A stretch of 43,432 nt of DNA from an uncultured Bacteroidales bacterium (lineage in GTDB: Bacteria > Bacteroidota > Bacteroidia > Bacteroidales > Bacteroidaceae): contig CADAJS010000025.1 of the NCBI GenBank assembly GCA_902788315.1, positions 1-43,432 of the forward strand. Direction: 5' to 3'. Within the stretch, counting starts at the first letter, position 1. Each line of letters starts with the position of its first letter. Shown one piece after another: positions 42,301 through 43,432 of this stretch. Both the position numbers and the translations under genes were made by a program. The notes beneath the pieces were generated by a model that saw only the letters and a list, made by a program, of their open reading frames with translations, was not told the DNA's origin and did not search any database.

Positions 42301-43363
42301 TATTTGTCTGCCTGAACTTCTTCTTTCCGAAAGGAAGTTTGTACTCGTTCAGACTCATCAGTACCGAGCGACACTGCAAATCGCCGACGTCCATCGTAGT
42401 CACTAAACTCTCCACCTCGGTGAATCCGTGGCGGTGAGTGTAGGTAATACGTATATGGGGCTGTACTACGGCCGATTCATGACGGAGGTCCTTTCCCACC
42501 TCAAACGTGAAATTATGCAGATCGCCTTCAAAGGAGAGCAACTGGTAGCTCTTCGCATCCACATAGATTACACCGTCGATGAATGGTTGCTTCGAGTTTC
42601 CCCGCATGGCGATTTTGTAGACCCCTTTTCCGTCAGAGGTTTCCATCATCTGACCAGAGAAGGAGTAGTGCACCTGGTCAAGGGTGCTGGCATCCCATCT
42701 ACACCTTGTAGCAAAAGTGTTGTTGGCATTCCGGACATGGTTGAATGGTTTGGTCATGCGTTCCCATGCATAGGCCTCCCACATGATAGGGCCGACCTCT
42801 ATCATTTCTTGTAAGTTCGAGAAGGAGATACTCGAACGGCGAGTCGTATATTGTGTGTGCTTGAGTCGTCGTCCGGCCGTGAAGAATATATCGCGCAGAT
42901 TGCCCATGCTGCGAGCGTTCAGGTAGGCTTCCACCAGTTCCTGTTTCCCGGCGTATGTATTTGTCAGACGATAGAAGTAGTCGCTCCGATTCAACTCCTT
43001 TCGTAGGTATTCCTTATCTAGGCGGCGTAACATTTTCTCCAGTATCTTCTCTGCAGGCACGATAGTCAACTCCTGCATGGTGGTGGACATGGGATGCAGC
43101 TGGATTCTGTCACCCATTGCCGCAGCCTTCACCTGTATCGCATCGAAGCCGATATACGATATCCGCAGCACGTCCGTCTCTTTGGCTTCCACCGTGAACC
43201 ATCCCTCTCCGTCTGTCAGTGTGCCCTTCCCTTCAGCGATATACACCTGTGCATACGGCAACGCCTCGCCCGTCTCAGCATCCACCACGCGGGCGCGGTA
43301 TGTCTGCTGCGCCGTCAGGGGCAGGCAGAGCAAGAGGGTGAGGAGGAAGAATAAATGTTTCAT
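39308..43363 (-). CDS. Carboxypeptidase-regulatory/MG2-type outer-envelope protein
   Basis: 1351 residues with a signal peptide (LFFLLTLLLCLPLTAQ). Residues 22-105 are a CarboxypepD-regulatory-like beta domain (RVVDAETGEALPYAQVYI, GTLTDGEGWFTVEA, LRISYIGF). A conserved central region follows, then an alpha-2-macroglobulin MG2-like domain at about 428-520 (KVYIHMDNTCYFQGDTIWF, SGVLYVELLNNDGYLVERK, GFYELRAYTRW). The distal part (EAWNYVDD, YNPIYFAQ, YPFYDGGQRV, RARVTLYNNS) matches large Bacteroidales proteins of the same layout that lack a TonB barrel. No thioester motif is visible. Function unknown; envelope scaffold or transport-associated role possible. Two loops (about 625-635 and 795-813) are encoded by palindromic repeat DNA. 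Confidence 0.85.
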   Translation of the reverse strand: MKHLFFLLTLLLCLPLTAQQTYRARVVDAETGEALPYAQVYIAEGKGTLTDGEGWFTVEAKETDVLRISYIGFDAIQVKAAAMGDRIQLHPMSTTMQELTIVPAEKILEKMLRRLDKEYLRKELNRSDYFYRLTNTYAGKQELVEAYLNARSMGNLRDIFFTAGRRLKHTQYTTRRSSISFSNLQEMIEVGPIMWEAYAWERMTKPFNHVRNANNTFATRCRWDASTLDQVHYSFSGQMMETSDGKGVYKIAMRGNSKQPFIDGVIYVDAKSYQLLSFEGDLHNFTFEVGKDLRHESAVVQPHIRITYTHRHGFTEVESLVTTMDVGDLQCRSVLMSLNEYKLPFGKKKFRQTNNLVEAIDQTTPDTALWHTASIQRTEAEEQLVLQQGLKRSDLQEWKHAERDDTYDNIGPLRPYIERLAAFGKTIPQEKVYIHMDNTCYFQGDTIWFAAYTRKTSTDTPSDVSGVLYVELLNNDGYLVERKLIEMHEGRGNGFFALNKQIQYSGFYELRAYTRWQLNWGRKERPHNSYTSEWFMDKEAEQDYYRDYEKLYSRFFPVYDRPLTPGDYEHDMTLRVLRRTFKNDPDAPLPTLTLYPEGGNLVAGVENRVAFEAVMSDGQWLEGTAHHSSSPEGEVIKTVNRGRGVFTIVPERGMEREVTFTTKDGQTVKARLPKPEERGVALQVRQEGDSTHIVLHLAGVSSDSLGLTIMHEGRVETFYALSNYVDTSGIKSLPIGEAAERAGVHQVTVFDISGHVWADRLFFVTKPEEMQPTLTISGAKEEYQPYEKINLDVSLTPQSSSSPLLGEGAGVRLSLAVRDRLQADALYDNASILTEMLLSSEIRGFVPDPGWYFETDDSLRRAALDLLMMTQGWRRFNWRDMAVRGEWDLTQPSEQTPVIQGKIRVNPRYGVAIFNMWRDKGEETDTEQEDNEEDKSKTKPQPSDLREKTKTKMSNMRDEDKGIYGLKKTRKGLTLRYHAELVPTSTMTPIIYEKDTEDCNFRIQLPRFYGKSVLFLSAADTTQWKDRKTPYTWVQMAGSPTELSLHHQRKLDKGMDTENARYLPYVSWPYPRFVKPYCYYHIHQKDVEWEEETTPATSTDSATQMQEVKVTVRRRNRLKRFSDAFPAVSMDAYEAWNYVDDAGILDYQYNPIYFAQALAPEGWKDLKIRYGLSVTRRALPQYRDIPTDSLYHPKYLTSIGEGFEFSPGEWKNYFGDENAGEDPRFLIDRYVLYTDYQPRLEGSKRYTTSMLPETQVAVYPFYDGGQRVIYRDRRYILDGFAAPAEFYSPDYSKQTLPEVPTDYRRTLYWNPNLKLDAEGRARVTLYNNSRTTQIEVEAAGQAADGTLLWNK
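40926..40984. repeat. Nested G+C-rich palindrome inside the MG2-type gene, copy 3
   Basis: Outer arms AGCCTCACCCCC (40926-40937) and GGGGGTGAGGCT (40973-40984) are perfect. Inner arms CCCCTCTCC (40940-40948) and GGAGAGGGG (40951-40959) are perfect with a GA centre. The element stays in frame and encodes the Ser/Gly-rich segment TPQSSSSPLLGEGAGVRLS. Confidence 0.85.
41461..41478. repeat. G+C-rich palindrome inside the MG2-type gene, copy 4
   Basis: CCTCCCCC (41461-41468), TC, GGGGGAGG (41471-41478) form a perfect stem. With its flank it encodes AHHSSSPEGEVIK, whose SSSP..GE core is also found in copy 3. Confidence 0.7.
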
Positions 43364-43432
43364 CGTCGGTCTGGTTTTCGTTTTTATTATCAGTTGGCAT
43401 AGGATGGGAACACTTCATGCCGGAGCACACGA
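43364..43432. other. Upstream region of the MG2-type gene
   Basis: Only 69 bases to the window end; no TAnnTTTG element is visible on the minus strand, so the promoter probably lies outside the window. Confidence 0.4.

Overview
The window looks like chromosomal DNA of a Bacteroidales bacterium, most likely Prevotellaceae. Supporting signs are promoter elements of the Bacteroidetes type (TAnnTTTG at -7, sometimes with TTTG 19-20 bases upstream), secreted proteins with C-terminal tails of the YDLSGRRVEK...IYIVNGKK kind, small MKYIKP peptides, families found mainly in this phylum (DUF5683, DUF4922-like, TIGR04076) and the block surE-lpxB / parA-parB-DUF5683-lytic transglycosylase-rel. I see no rRNA, tRNA, CRISPR, phage or insertion-sequence genes, and no SusC/SusD pair.

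Layout: (1) 2-1210, the end of a secreted coiled-coil protein built of 102-residue repeats, closed by a strong terminator. (2) 1301-5223, a minus-strand operon: TIGR04076 protein, a glycosyltransferase fused to a HIT/Ap4A-phosphorylase-like domain, and a SpoIID/LytB protein. (3) 5503-6480, an ATP-grasp-like protein followed by short palindromes. (4) 6664-15640, a minus-strand cluster: GH127 beta-L-arabinofuranosidase-type enzyme, GtaA/DUF4965-type lipoprotein, a 1329-residue surface protein with three discoidin-like modules, and a 53-residue MKYIKP peptide. (5) 16106-24403, housekeeping: lpxB and surE on minus, then parA, parB, DUF5683, MltD-like transglycosylase and rel on plus. (6) 24533-28048, GlsB-like membrane protein plus a Wzc-type kinase and Wza-type export lipoprotein driven by a textbook promoter. 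(7) 28049-28589, an intergenic stretch packed with palindromes and a duplicated promoter cassette. (8) 28590-31770, GH2 lipoprotein and RlpA-like protein. (9) 31796-37912, a TolC-HlyD-ABC-2 permease-ABC-2 permease operon on minus with a divergent AraC regulator. (10) 37915-43363, serB and a 1351-residue carboxypeptidase-regulatory/MG2-type surface protein, with a possible gene remnant between them.

The most unusual material is non-coding or repeat-derived: a 71-bp palindrome-plus-promoter unit present twice in front of the GH2 gene; pairs of short palindromes centred on CAC-AC-GTG; and a family of G+C-rich nested palindromes found both between genes and, in frame, inside the coding sequence of the MG2-type protein. 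Most start sites were moved inward from the longest open frame where a signal peptide, lipobox or family start made this clear; such choices are stated per gene.
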